Assembly: GCF_024347615.1 (NCBI RefSeq)
Contig: NZ_AP025508.1
Coordinates: forward strand, 2,232,001-2,296,000
Source: Vibrio splendidus
GTDB lineage: Bacteria > Pseudomonadota > Gammaproteobacteria > Enterobacterales > Vibrionaceae
Reading direction: 5' to 3'
Length of the DNA: 64,000 nucleotides
The position numbers and the translations under genes were made by a program. This document shows positions 45,722 through 54,467 of this stretch, piece after piece (positions within the stretch are counted from its first letter, which is position 1; every line of letters begins with the position of its first letter). The notes under the pieces are model-generated. The model worked only from the letters and a program-made list of their open reading frames with translations, did no database searches and was not told the origin of the DNA.

Positions 45722-47800
45722 TTACAGTTCGATTGAAACCGTTTCACCGTCAACATTTAGCAGTAGCGTGTTGCCTTCAAGCTTGTGAGACACTTCAACT
45801 TGCTCGCCTTCGTTCTTATTAGGAACAAGAAGCGTCAGGATGTTGTGCTCTTTCGATGGCTTGAATTCCACTTCAACGTGACGGTGGATCTCAAGATCTT
45901 TGAACTCGTATGGGTCAACTTCGCCAAAACCTTCAACGTTCTTAACTGACGTGATGTTATCAGCAGACTCGTTGATGAAGTTTACGTCTAGGTGCGCAAC
46001 TTCGCCACGGATAGTGAAAGACTTGTCTGCCACTTCGTTTGCGAAAGTTGTGTGCATTAGCCAAGTCATGTCTTTCTCTTCAGAAAGCGTTGCCTTGTCT
46101 TGCATTACGAAGACTTTACCTTGAACGAACCAGACTTTACGCTTGTAAGATTCGATTTCAGGAACGAAGTACTTGTAAGATGCCGTTGCATCACCTTCAA
46201 CCATCTTCACATCAGATTCTGTGTCAAAGTCAGAGATAGTGCCGCCCGCTTCGATACAGAAGCGATCTTGGTGGTTTTCGTAGCCTGTGTTCTTGTTCTC
46301 GCCGTACTGACCTTTACCGCCAAATAGTGGAAGGTTTTTAGAGAACGTTTGACGACGCCATTTCGTGTGCATATCAACACCGAAACCACCGTAGTAACCT
46401 GTTACTGACGCTAGCGTTTCACCAAATGCGTGAAGCGTAAATGCGTTTTGGTCACCGTGAGAGTGGCTGATTGAGCCAAACGGAGAACATTTGAATACCA
46501 TGTGAATATGGTTATCACGCTCAGTCATCTTGTTGTGGAATGCAGCCCAACCCGTGATTGGGAATACTTTCAACAATGGATCGTTCGATGGGGCTTTCTC
46601 TTCAGGTGCATCCCAAAGGAAGTTAAAACGAAGATCGTCATAACCGAAGTCCCACCAACCGAAGTTGTAGAATTTAGTGTGTGCTTCAGTATCACGGCCT
46701 TTCAGTTGGTTGTAGTACCAAACGTACTCAGGCTTCTGGTTAACACCTGCGTAATGCTTGATGTTGTAAGCCAGTTTTAGACCTGGGAAATCACCGATTG
46801 AAGACTGGTCACAGAAGCTCGCGCGCTTAGAGTGAACAGGCATGCAGTAAAGCGGGAAATCACCTGTGTTTTCGTAGAATGTTTTGTTAAACATGTCTAC
46901 ACCACAGTATGCTTTCAATAGGTCGAATGCTTCGCCTAGGAATGCAGTTTGCGTGTTCCAGTAATCAGGACCTTCAGCCCAACCGCCGTCTACACCGCCC
47001 CATGGTGGGTAATGTACTGCGTAGTATTCTAGCGCGTATGCAATGTACTCGCCTGCTTTCGGGTGATCGTGGTAAAGCGCGATACACGTTGGGATGATAG
47101 CAGAAGAGATAGAACGAACACCGTGGCTGTTTAGTGGGTTGTTCAATAGATCAACCGTCACTTTCAGGTGGTGCATGATTTCGTCTAGACGCTCAATCAA
47201 AGCATCTTGAACTTGCTGGCGTTCTTCATCTGTGAAGTAGCCGTGTAGCCAGTCGTAACCCCAAGCCATAGCAGCGATAACACGGAAAGCCGCTTCATCG
47301 TTATAGCCACGAGAAGTCACGCCTTCTGGATCGTACGTAGACAGTTTTAGAGTCCAAGCTTTTGCTTTCGCAATGAGCGCTTCGTCTTCTTTTACAACAC
47401 CAGCAATCGCTAGGTTACGTGTCGCGTTCAGTGCCATTTGGCAATCAACGTACATTTGACGCCAATAAGGACGCCATAAAGAAGCTTTACCTACCGTCTC
47501 AGCTGGGTACGCTTGAGGCTCTTCGAAAGGAGCAGTCTCAAGGAACTTAACGGTAGAGTTGTTGTAGAAATCATCAAACATACAGTGAGCTTGATCAGCT
47601 TTCACTTTTGCTTTGAATTCTTCTAGCTGATCAGCTTGAACGAGAAGACGCGGACGTGCTTCGCTCAAGGTGTCTAGGAATGATAGGTCGAAGTCACGTG
47701 TTTGAACTTCGATAGGGAGTAGGTCTACAAGATTACCTGCTGAAGTATCGTTTTCCAGCTTCATCTTCCTGATTGCATCAAGAGATTTTTGGTCGCTCAT
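45722..47800 (-). CDS. Exo-type oligoalginate lyase, polysaccharide lyase family 15
   Basis: The 692-residue protein has no signal peptide, so it acts in the cytoplasm. An alpha/alpha toroid fills about 80-400 (AAFRVIAAMAWGYDWLHGYF, NNPLNSHGVRSISSAIIPTC with the candidate catalytic His226, GGVDGGWAEGPDYWNTQTAF), then a heparinase II/III-like beta domain (about 410-690: FGSISHSHGDQNAFTLHAFG). The pattern matches PL15 exolyases such as Atu3025, which cut unsaturated or saturated monomers from alginate chain ends. Of the exolyases in this window it is the only PL15; the others are PL17. A regulon-type operator (TTGTAGGACAA) lies 58 bases upstream. It appears to be transcribed separately from the downstream reductase. 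Confidence 0.88.
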   Translation of the reverse strand: MSDQKSLDAIRKMKLENDTSAGNLVDLLPIEVQTRDFDLSFLDTLSEARPRLLVQADQLEEFKAKVKADQAHCMFDDFYNNSTVKFLETAPFEEPQAYPAETVGKASLWRPYWRQMYVDCQMALNATRNLAIAGVVKEDEALIAKAKAWTLKLSTYDPEGVTSRGYNDEAAFRVIAAMAWGYDWLHGYFTDEERQQVQDALIERLDEIMHHLKVTVDLLNNPLNSHGVRSISSAIIPTCIALYHDHPKAGEYIAYALEYYAVHYPPWGGVDGGWAEGPDYWNTQTAFLGEAFDLLKAYCGVDMFNKTFYENTGDFPLYCMPVHSKRASFCDQSSIGDFPGLKLAYNIKHYAGVNQKPEYVWYYNQLKGRDTEAHTKFYNFGWWDFGYDDLRFNFLWDAPEEKAPSNDPLLKVFPITGWAAFHNKMTERDNHIHMVFKCSPFGSISHSHGDQNAFTLHAFGETLASVTGYYGGFGVDMHTKWRRQTFSKNLPLFGGKGQYGENKNTGYENHQDRFCIEAGGTISDFDTESDVKMVEGDATASYKYFVPEIESYKRKVWFVQGKVFVMQDKATLSEEKDMTWLMHTTFANEVADKSFTIRGEVAHLDVNFINESADNITSVKNVEGFGEVDPYEFKDLEIHRHVEVEFKPSKEHNILTLLVPNKNEGEQVEVSHKLEGNTLLLNVDGETVSIEL

Positions 47801-47857
47801 TCTAACTCACTTATTTTTCAAGTTGATTGAAAGTAATTAGCAATAATATACGTCTTA

Positions 47858-47868
47858 TTGTAGGACAA
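47858..47868. promoter_or_regulatory. FadR-type operator upstream of the PL15 gene
   Basis: TTGTAGGACAA fits TNGTNNNACNA and lies 58 bases before the start codon, the same spacing as at both symporter genes. Confidence 0.6.
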
Positions 47869-47963
47869 TTGAATGTATTTCGATTCAATCGTACAATTTT
47901 TTACAGTTTTCGTGATTTAGGTCTGATGTTGTAAGGCTGACACGTTTACTCGCTTCGCCAAGC

Positions 47964-47996
47964 AAAAAATGCGACGCCCTTTCGAGTCGTCGCATT
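47964..47996 (-). terminator. Terminator after symporter copy 2
   Basis: AATGCGACG (47968-47976) and CGTCGCATT (47988-47996); the minus strand continues with T. Confidence 0.85.
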
Positions 47997-48018
47997 CTAT
48001 CTAAGTGTTCGTTATATA

Positions 48019-49797
48019 TTAGCTTTCAGTTACAACTTTAGCTTGCTTGCCGCCGTCATCGACCGCTTTCACAAGTAGAACACCGACACCACCAACTATC
48101 ACACCACATAAGATGAAGACTAGGCGTCCCCACATTGGGTTAGTCAGAAGAGCCATCAGCATAATACCAACACCCGCTACTGCGATAAGCTTACCAAGCA
48201 TTTGACGTTGTTTGTTATCCAACACTTTTTGCTCTGCCGATTCAGCTACTAATGGTGTATCTAAGTTGCCAAAGAACTTATCAACATCCGCTTGACGTTC
48301 TTTTGAGAGAGGCTTGTAGAACATCGTAGATAGTACGAAGAAGCCACCGGTTAGCGTGATGTGAGCAATGAGACCAATCGCAACTTTAACATCAGACCAT
48401 TCACGTCCTGTTAGAGTATCAAGACCAAACGCCGCTGCTACCATCTCTGCGTCGATAACAAAACCAACCACATAAGATACGATACCACCAACAACTAGCG
48501 TACCCCAACCAGCCCAGTCCGGAGTCTTCTTGATGAAGAAACCAAGGAATGCAGGAATCGTCATAGGGAAACCGATTAACGCACCTACGTACATCATCGT
48601 ATCAAACAGGCTCAAACCTTTAAGCGAGTTGATGAACTGTGCGATAAGGATAATAGCGAAGCCAAATACCGCTGAAGTAATTTTAGATACGGTTACTAGC
48701 TCTTTCTCTGATGCTTGACCTTTACGAACGATTGTTTCGTAGAAGTTCTTAACAAAAATACCTGAGTTACGGTTTAGACCTGAGTCCATTGAAGACATTG
48801 TCGCTGCAAACATCGCGGCAACTAGAAGACCAACCATACCTGCTGGCATGTACTCTTGTACGAAGTATAGGTAAGCAAAGTCACCCGCTTTTTTACCTGC
48901 ATTCGGGTAAGCCGCGGATAAATCAACACCTTGGCCTGCAATGAACCAAGAAGGCATGAACCAAATAAACACACCACACAACATCAACACACAAGCAAGC
49001 AATGCAGCTTTCTTAGCATTCTTTGAATCTTTTGCTGCTAGGTAACGGTATGAGTTAAGCATGTTGTTCGTGATTGAGAACTGCTTAACGAAGATGAAGA
49101 ATGCCCAAATCGTAAAGATGCTTAGGTAGTTGATGTTGTTGCCCCAAAGGAACGAACCACCATCTTGTACTGGGAAGTTGTTAACAATCTCACCAACACC
49201 GCCACCTTGAACAACCGCTACAACCGCACAAGTTACCGTTACCGCCATGATGATAACCATCTGCATGAAGTCAGATGCGTTTACCGCCCATGAACCACCC
49301 GTTACCGACATTGCCAATACCACTAGGCCAGTCACCCAGATAGTCATGTTCATGTCGAAACCGAAGATACCCGAAGCGATGATTGCCAATGCGTTTAACC
49401 AAACACCCGCAGATACCACTGAGTTCGGCATTGAAGACCAAGTGAATACTTGTTCGTTGGTCGCACCAAAACGCATACGAATCGCTTCGATTACCGTAAC
49501 AACGCGAAGTTGACGGAATTTCGGCGCGAAGTACGCGTAGTTCATGAAGTAACCAAATGCGTTGGCTACGAAGATGACCGCTACAGCGAAACCATCGTTA
49601 TACGCTTTACCTGCTGCACCGGTGAATGTCCATGCACTAAACTGGGTCATAAAGGCGGTTGCACCAACCATCCACCACAACATGTTACCGCCCCCGCGGA
49701 AGTAGTCACTAGTAGTACTTGTAAATGTTCTAAACATCCAACCTATCGCAATCAAGAATAGGAAATAAATGCCGACAATAATCGTGTTGAGTTCCAT
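48019..49797 (-). CDS. Sodium:solute symporter, candidate unsaturated uronate/alginate-monomer importer (copy 2)
   Basis: The 592-residue protein starts MELNTIIVGIYFLFLIAIGW and is close to copy 1 (18064-19836) along its whole length, for example SAWTFTGAAGKAYNDGFAVA and DTMMYVGALIGFPMTIPAF. It has about 13 to 14 TM segments in the SSS fold. Differences cluster at residues 215-235 (periplasmic loop, with DGGSFLWGNN inserted) and in the C-terminal tail. The promoter region is also shared with copy 1, including the operator at the same distance. It is likely the partner of the PL15 exolyase and reductase genes next to it. Two copies may differ in affinity or timing; this cannot be read from sequence. 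Confidence 0.9.
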   Translation of the reverse strand: MELNTIIVGIYFLFLIAIGWMFRTFTSTTSDYFRGGGNMLWWMVGATAFMTQFSAWTFTGAAGKAYNDGFAVAVIFVANAFGYFMNYAYFAPKFRQLRVVTVIEAIRMRFGATNEQVFTWSSMPNSVVSAGVWLNALAIIASGIFGFDMNMTIWVTGLVVLAMSVTGGSWAVNASDFMQMVIIMAVTVTCAVVAVVQGGGVGEIVNNFPVQDGGSFLWGNNINYLSIFTIWAFFIFVKQFSITNNMLNSYRYLAAKDSKNAKKAALLACVLMLCGVFIWFMPSWFIAGQGVDLSAAYPNAGKKAGDFAYLYFVQEYMPAGMVGLLVAAMFAATMSSMDSGLNRNSGIFVKNFYETIVRKGQASEKELVTVSKITSAVFGFAIILIAQFINSLKGLSLFDTMMYVGALIGFPMTIPAFLGFFIKKTPDWAGWGTLVVGGIVSYVVGFVIDAEMVAAAFGLDTLTGREWSDVKVAIGLIAHITLTGGFFVLSTMFYKPLSKERQADVDKFFGNLDTPLVAESAEQKVLDNKQRQMLGKLIAVAGVGIMLMALLTNPMWGRLVFILCGVIVGGVGVLLVKAVDDGGKQAKVVTES

Positions 49798-49856
49798 CGT
49801 GTATCCTTTGTCCGTTTTAATTTGTTATGAGGACTATAGGAAATTCGACTCTTTAT

Positions 49857-49867
49857 TTGTAGTACAA
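49857..49867. promoter_or_regulatory. FadR-type operator upstream of symporter copy 2
   Basis: TTGTAGTACAA, perfect palindrome, 60 bases before the start. The flanking bases resemble those of the copy 1 promoter (ATAATCCAAATAAGTG here, ATAGTCTAAATACGTG there). Confidence 0.65.
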
Positions 49868-50733
49868 TAATCCAAATAAGTGATGGTGATCTTATTTTGA
49901 TTGATTAAGTTAATTATATATATGACATAGGATGGAATATGGCTAATCCATTAAGGAAATTGTTAGAGTTTTAGGTAAAACCCAAAAGGTCAAACACTCA
50001 AAATAAATTAATAATTAAAAACAACAACTTAAAATAAAAGTAAGACTTTGCACACTTATTAACAAATACAACCAAACACATATAAACATAAAGACCTCAA
50101 AAATAATAAAAGAGAATCCGTGACCAAACCCACATCATTCATCACACAATAAACCAGTGTTTTTATCAAAATCGAGCGGGTAATATCATTAGAATTCAAT
50201 TTAAATTTGTGTAGTGCTCTTATCTTTAGATCTAAATATAAATGGATGAGAAATCACCTCAATCGAATGACTATTTCAACCATTTCCTGATGAGTTAAGA
50301 GAGGAAATTTAAGATGCTGTCTCTGGGAGTGATAAAGAGAACGTGCAAAGAATAGAGGGTATTGAGCAACCCGAATAGCTAAAGAAAAATGGAAAAATAA
50401 TTGAACCAAAACAGTGCAACACGCTTCCTAAAAACAAACAGATTAGCTCGCTAACATGTTCGTATGTCTCCCATTGTTTTATTGGGTGCTTATTATCACG
50501 CCAAAATTTTCGCCCATATGAATAAACAGAACGGTGACCATATGATGGTGAACTCATATCTAAAAAATCAGCCAAAATAAAACTGGGTCTTTGTGTATTT
50601 ATATCCAGCTTAAAAAAAGACCAGAATCACACTATTTCCGAAACAATACGGTTAAAACAAGATCGAAGTCTAGTTAGAAGACTTCCGGTTGTGATCGCTC
50701 CGCGCTTCCAAGCTTTCGTTAATTGAAGAATTA
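49868..50733. other. Long intergenic region, possible gene remnant
   Basis: Most of it is AT-rich without structure. On the minus strand, 50309-50630 is open (reading KLDINTQRPSFIL, then MSSPSYGHRSVYSYGRKFW and a hydrophobic end) with natural-looking codon use, but no good start or ribosome site; it may be the remnant of a gene. I do not assign a function. Runs of A/T and short inverted repeats around 50580-50625 (CTGGGTCTT / AAGACCAG) could be an old terminator. Confidence 0.4.
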
Positions 50734-50744
50734 TTGTCATACAA
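50734..50744. promoter_or_regulatory. FadR-type operator upstream of the TTT transporter operon
   Basis: TTGTCATACAA fits TNGTNNNACNA, and lies 38 bases before the first gene of the operon. Its reverse complement shares TTGTATGA with the half sites before the SDR and reductase genes. Confidence 0.6.
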
Positions 50745-50781
50745 TATTCTATATACCTAACCAGACATAAGGACATGTGGC

Positions 50782-51252
50782 ATGCGCTCAATGAAAGATA
50801 TCACTCAAGACGCTATCGATATCGTTAAACCCTCTATCGACAAACTGTTTGAAAGAACCAATAGAAAAGAACTGCATATTGTCGTTATGAATCCACACCT
50901 CAAGCCTTGGGAAGCCTCTTTCGAAGACGCCATTCTTTATGAAGAGTCTTTAGGAACCCCTGATAACTGGACTATCAAGTTTGATCACCTTGCTCGTAAG
51001 AAAGCTCAGCAAGCATGGCGAGAATCGACAAGCAATCTAACACTTCATTCTCAACACCCATCTTCATTACGTGACGAAGACTTACTGTTTTATGGTTCGT
51101 TTGTTTACGGAAACGTGGTTGTTGCCTGCAGTGGCGTACAACAATGGTATGACATGCTGATCAGTGGCTGGATAGCGGTAGCTATTGAACAGCTAGCAAT
51201 GCACGAATACCAAACAGAAAAAGCAGAAAACCCTACAAAAACATATCGCTAA
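50782..51252 (+). CDS. Unknown protein, first gene of the TTT operon (possibly GlcG/HbpS-like)
   Basis: I do not recognise this 156-residue cytoplasmic protein with confidence. It has an acidic N-terminal helix (ITQDAIDIVKPSIDKLFERT), a central stretch IVVMNPHLKPWEASFEDAI, then WTIKFDHLARKKAQQAWRES, and a C-terminal VVVACSGVQQWYDMLISGWI followed by a helix. The arrangement of 'A-x-x-KA' helix, then glycine strand with C/S-G, then helix is like the GlcG/HbpS fold, which often accompanies transporters and catabolic genes. There is no cupin motif, so it is not KdgF. It is directly after the operator and 25 bases before tctC, so it is probably co-regulated with the transporter. Start AGGACATGTGGC. 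Confidence 0.55.
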   Translation: MRSMKDITQDAIDIVKPSIDKLFERTNRKELHIVVMNPHLKPWEASFEDAILYEESLGTPDNWTIKFDHLARKKAQQAWRESTSNLTLHSQHPSSLRDEDLLFYGSFVYGNVVVACSGVQQWYDMLISGWIAVAIEQLAMHEYQTEKAENPTKTYR

Positions 51253-51277
51253 TAATTAGAAACAGAAGGAACTTACT

Positions 51278-52204
51278 ATGAGTAAATTATTAAAATCCAT
51301 CATGCTGGCAGCTGGCATACTTGTTTCGGCAACGTCGATTGCAGCAGACTACCCGAGCAAAAACATTCGCTTAGTTGTCCCATTTGGCGCGGGCGGCGGT
51401 ACAGATGCAGTTGGCCGCACCCTTGCAAATAGTGCGAAAGACATTCTAGGACAAAACATTTCAATCATGAACCGTACGGGTGGTGCGGGCGCCGTAGGTA
51501 TGAGCTTTGGTGCTCAGCAGCGCGCTGATGGTTACACGTTGACGGTAGTCACTCGTGAAATCGCTTCGCTCCCTCAAATGGGTTTGATGCGCCATACCGC
51601 AGACGATTTTAGACTCATTCGCTTAGTAAACCTCGACCCAGCGGTCGTATTAGTTGCAGCCGATAGCCCATACAACACCATTAATGATCTGATTAAAGAA
51701 GCCAAAGAAAAACCTGGTAGCGTGAAATTTGCTTCAACCGCTGCGCCAAACTTCTACTTAATGTCTCTTGAAAAAGACCAAGATATTAAACTCAACGCTA
51801 TCCCTTATAACGGTGCATCTGAAGCGATTCCTGCAGTACTAGGCCACCACACAGACGTAACCATGGTGACACCGGGTGAAGCTATCGCTCAACTTCGTTC
51901 AGGCCAACTAAAAGCATTAGGTGTCATGTCAGAAGAACGTATTCAGTACATTCCCGATGTTCCTACTTTGAAAGAGCAAGGTATTGATGTAGTAACAGGA
52001 ACATGGCGTGGTATCGGCGCTCCAAAAGATACGCCGGATGCAGTCATCGAGAAACTAGGTGCGGCATTTGATGAAGCAATGGCAAGTGAAGAGTTCAAGT
52101 CTTTCATGGCAAAAGGCGCAATGACTATCCACAATCTTGACGATAAAGCCTTCACTACGTTCGTTTCCGAAGATACAAAATCGCTTACTGAACTAATTCA
52201 ATAA
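51278..52204 (+). CDS. Tripartite tricarboxylate transporter substrate-binding protein (TctC/Bug family)
   Basis: The 308-residue precursor has a signal peptide (MSKLLKSIMLAAGILVSATS, cut after IAA), then DYPSKNIRLVVPFGAGGGTD, the diagnostic TctC/Bug start, which places the ligand carboxylate in a loop. Other marks are VGMSFGAQQRADGYTL, ILGQNISIMNRTGGAGAVG and GVMSEERIQYIPDVPTLKEQ. Known ligands include citrate, dicarboxylates, aromatic acids and sugar acids. It has a terminator right after it, consistent with higher expression than the membrane subunits. With the regulon operator upstream, an alginate-derived acid is a reasonable ligand, as inference. Confidence 0.9.
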   Translation: MSKLLKSIMLAAGILVSATSIAADYPSKNIRLVVPFGAGGGTDAVGRTLANSAKDILGQNISIMNRTGGAGAVGMSFGAQQRADGYTLTVVTREIASLPQMGLMRHTADDFRLIRLVNLDPAVVLVAADSPYNTINDLIKEAKEKPGSVKFASTAAPNFYLMSLEKDQDIKLNAIPYNGASEAIPAVLGHHTDVTMVTPGEAIAQLRSGQLKALGVMSEERIQYIPDVPTLKEQGIDVVTGTWRGIGAPKDTPDAVIEKLGAAFDEAMASEEFKSFMAKGAMTIHNLDDKAFTTFVSEDTKSLTELIQ

Positions 52205-52215
52205 CATTCATCCAG

Positions 52216-52243
52216 AGGCACAACGATCAGTTGTGCCTTTTTT
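52216..52243 (+). terminator. Partial terminator between tctC and tctB
   Basis: AGGCACAAC (52216-52224) and GTTGTGCCT (52230-52238), then TTTTT. It is strong by structure; the downstream tctBA genes must rely on read-through or a further promoter. Confidence 0.8.
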
Positions 52244-52289
52244 ATCGGTATGTACCTTTCCCTTGCTTTACTTTTTAGGGGTAAATTCT

Positions 52290-52745
52290 ATGTCTAACGC
52301 CAACTTAAATCGGAATGTCGTTTTCCCTTCCATAATCATCATATTAAGCGCAATAGCACTCGCGTTGATTACTCAGTTTGATCGTCCGATGTATCAAGAT
52401 GCAAGTGTTGATGCAAAATTCTTCCCAATGATGATTGTGATTGCTCAAATTGCTATCTGTATTGTTCTCATCGTTCAGCACAAACTCAAAGGTGTTCCAG
52501 AACAACAAGAAGCGATGATAAGCAAGATGTCTATCTTCGGCGTGGCCTTTCTTATTGGATACGCATTACTCATCAGTGTGGTTGGCTACCTTTACGCGAG
52601 TTTGATTGCCTTTATGTTCTACCTCGTTTACTTCAAAGTTAAGAAGCCAATCTACTACGTTGTCGCCGTTGTCTTTGTGTTTGCGGTTTACTATTTGTTT
52701 GGCGAGGTGTTCTACATCGCGCTTCCTGAAGCAACCTGGTCATAG
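52290..52745 (+). CDS. Tripartite tricarboxylate transporter small membrane subunit (TctB)
   Basis: From ATG 52290 the protein has 151 residues with four predicted TM segments: VVFPSIIIILSAIALALITQ, MMIVIAQIAICIVLIV, SIFGVAFLIGYALLISVVGY and FVFAVYYLFGEVFY. This is the size and topology of TctB (PF07331). The upstream frame to 52233 has no ribosome site. The stop is 9 bases before the tctA start, with GGAGG in between, so the two are translated together. TctB is part of the inner-membrane complex that works with TctC in the periplasm. Confidence 0.85.
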   Translation: MSNANLNRNVVFPSIIIILSAIALALITQFDRPMYQDASVDAKFFPMMIVIAQIAICIVLIVQHKLKGVPEQQEAMISKMSIFGVAFLIGYALLISVVGYLYASLIAFMFYLVYFKVKKPIYYVVAVVFVFAVYYLFGEVFYIALPEATWS

Positions 52746-52754
52746 GAGGTCATA

Positions 52755-54254
52755 ATGTTTGAATATCTAATCGATGGTCTCGCAACCGCTGTGAGTTTTG
52801 CAGTGCTACCTGTCCTTGTTTTTGGTGTACTGGGCGGCGTAATTTTAGGCGCACTACCCGGTCTAACGGCGACGATGGGCGTTGCGATTCTCCTTCCGTT
52901 TACCTTTGGCATGGAACCGACGTCAGCCCTCGTGATGTTAATTGGTGTATACATTGGTGGCATTTACGGTGGTTCTATTGCCGCAATACTACTTAAAACA
53001 CCAGGGACACCAGCGTCTGCAGCAAGTGTACTCGACGGCCACACCATGGCTGTGAGAGGGCAAGCAGCAAGAGCATTAAGTATCTCTGCAGTTGCTTCAT
53101 TTATTGGCGGGTTACTCAGTACGATCGTCCTTATTGCCATTGCACCTAAACTGGCGACCTTTGCGTTGCGTTTTAATGCACCAGAGTACTTCGCACTTGC
53201 TCTGTTTGGTTTAACTATCATTGCGAGTGTTTCTTCGAACAACATCTTTAAAGGGTTACTTGCGGGTACGATTGGACTACTGGTTTCTACCGTTGGGCTC
53301 GACCCAATCAGCAGTGTGCCAAGGTTTACTTTTGACATCATGGATCTCTACAGCGGAATCAATGTCATCCCTGTTTTGATTGGTTTGTTTGCTCTATCTG
53401 AAGCATTAAACCAACTAGAGAAACTGTTCTCTGAAAAGAAAGTCGTCGCGCCGAAGTTTGACCACAAATTATTGAGCAAAGGCGACCTTAAAGAAATGCT
53501 ACCAACCGCAATAAAAAGTGGTTTGATGGGAACAACCATCGGTTCTGTACCGGGTGCTGGTGCTGATATTTCGGCATTCGTTTGTTACAACGAAGCAAAA
53601 CGTTCATCGAAAAATCCCGAAGAGTTTGGTAAAGGATCAGTACGAGGTCTAGCAGCAGCCGAATCTGGAAACAACGGTGTAACGGGTGGTTCGTTAGTTC
53701 CATTGTTAACACTTGGCGTTCCGGGGGATGCTGTGGCAGCGGTTCTTTTAGGCGCACTCATTGTTCAAGGTTTAACACCGGGGCCTCTGCTGTTTGCCCA
53801 AAACCCCGAAGTGGTTTATGGCGTATTCAGCTCGATGTTGGTTGCTAATCTTGTGATGCTAGTGATTGGTTTACTGGGTATTCGTTTCTTCTGCCGTATC
53901 ATTGAAGTACCCAAGATCATCATGATCCCAATTATTGTCTTCTTGTCGATCGTTGGTGCTTACGCGATTAACAACTCGATGTTTGATGTGGGTATTGCGA
54001 TCGGTTTTGGTCTATTGGGCTTTATCTTAACTAAACTGGACATTCCGTCTTCGCCAATTCTGCTTGCGATCATTTTAGGGCCAATGGCAGAAACAAATCT
54101 GAGGAAATCGCTGCTGATGTACGATGGCAGTTGGTCTTTCCTTTATGAGCGCCCTATTGCACTCGCGTTTATCGTGCTGGCTATATTCTCTGTTTATTCA
54201 ACGTTAAAAATGAAGAAGAAACAGAAACAAAAGGAAACTGAACAATGTCCATAG
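52755..54254 (+). CDS. Tripartite tricarboxylate transporter large membrane subunit (TctA)
   Basis: The 499-residue protein has about 12 TM segments of the TctA family (PF01970). Diagnostic stretches are GVILGALPGLTATMGVAILL, KTPGTPASAASVLDGHTMAV, GSVPGAGADISAFVCYNEAK and NNGVTGGSLVPLLTLGVPGD, which correspond to the two conserved G-x-x-P-G loops that form the substrate site. It is the last gene of the unknown-tctC-tctB-tctA operon and is followed by a terminator (54331-54360). The transporter is secondary and driven by proton or sodium gradient, in the inner membrane. Confidence 0.92.
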   Translation: MFEYLIDGLATAVSFAVLPVLVFGVLGGVILGALPGLTATMGVAILLPFTFGMEPTSALVMLIGVYIGGIYGGSIAAILLKTPGTPASAASVLDGHTMAVRGQAARALSISAVASFIGGLLSTIVLIAIAPKLATFALRFNAPEYFALALFGLTIIASVSSNNIFKGLLAGTIGLLVSTVGLDPISSVPRFTFDIMDLYSGINVIPVLIGLFALSEALNQLEKLFSEKKVVAPKFDHKLLSKGDLKEMLPTAIKSGLMGTTIGSVPGAGADISAFVCYNEAKRSSKNPEEFGKGSVRGLAAAESGNNGVTGGSLVPLLTLGVPGDAVAAVLLGALIVQGLTPGPLLFAQNPEVVYGVFSSMLVANLVMLVIGLLGIRFFCRIIEVPKIIMIPIIVFLSIVGAYAINNSMFDVGIAIGFGLLGFILTKLDIPSSPILLAIILGPMAETNLRKSLLMYDGSWSFLYERPIALAFIVLAIFSVYSTLKMKKKQKQKETEQCP

Positions 54255-54330
54255 TTGACTGCTTGTTCAAAGGATAGCGATTAAGGCATAGCATTTAGCT
54301 TATGACCTAAAACCTATAACGTTAAAAATC

Positions 54331-54360
54331 AAAGCCAGGGACCTACGCCTCTGGCTTTTT
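54331..54360 (+). terminator. Terminator after tctA
   Basis: AAAGCCAG and CTGGCTTT close a hairpin with an inner GG/CC extension, followed by TT. Confidence 0.8.
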
Positions 54361-54401
54361 AGTACACAATAAACAATCAATTTATGTAAAAAACAGACAA
54401 T

Positions 54402-54431
54402 AAAAAAGGCATGCACTTGGCATACCTTTTT
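54402..54431 (-). terminator. Terminator after regulator C
   Basis: AAAGGCATGC and GCATACCTTT form a 10-bp stem with one mismatch around a short loop; the minus strand continues TTTATTGTC. Confidence 0.7.
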
Positions 54432-54467
54432 AGATCGTTTATCAGAACGTGAAGCTGTTCATCTCTA

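Noticed and set aside
45900..47097. Plus-strand frames opposite the PL15 gene
   Set aside because: They are antisense shadows of a well-supported coding sequence.
50782..51252. KdgF-type uronate-opening enzyme
   Set aside because: The protein has no cupin histidine motif and is longer than KdgF.
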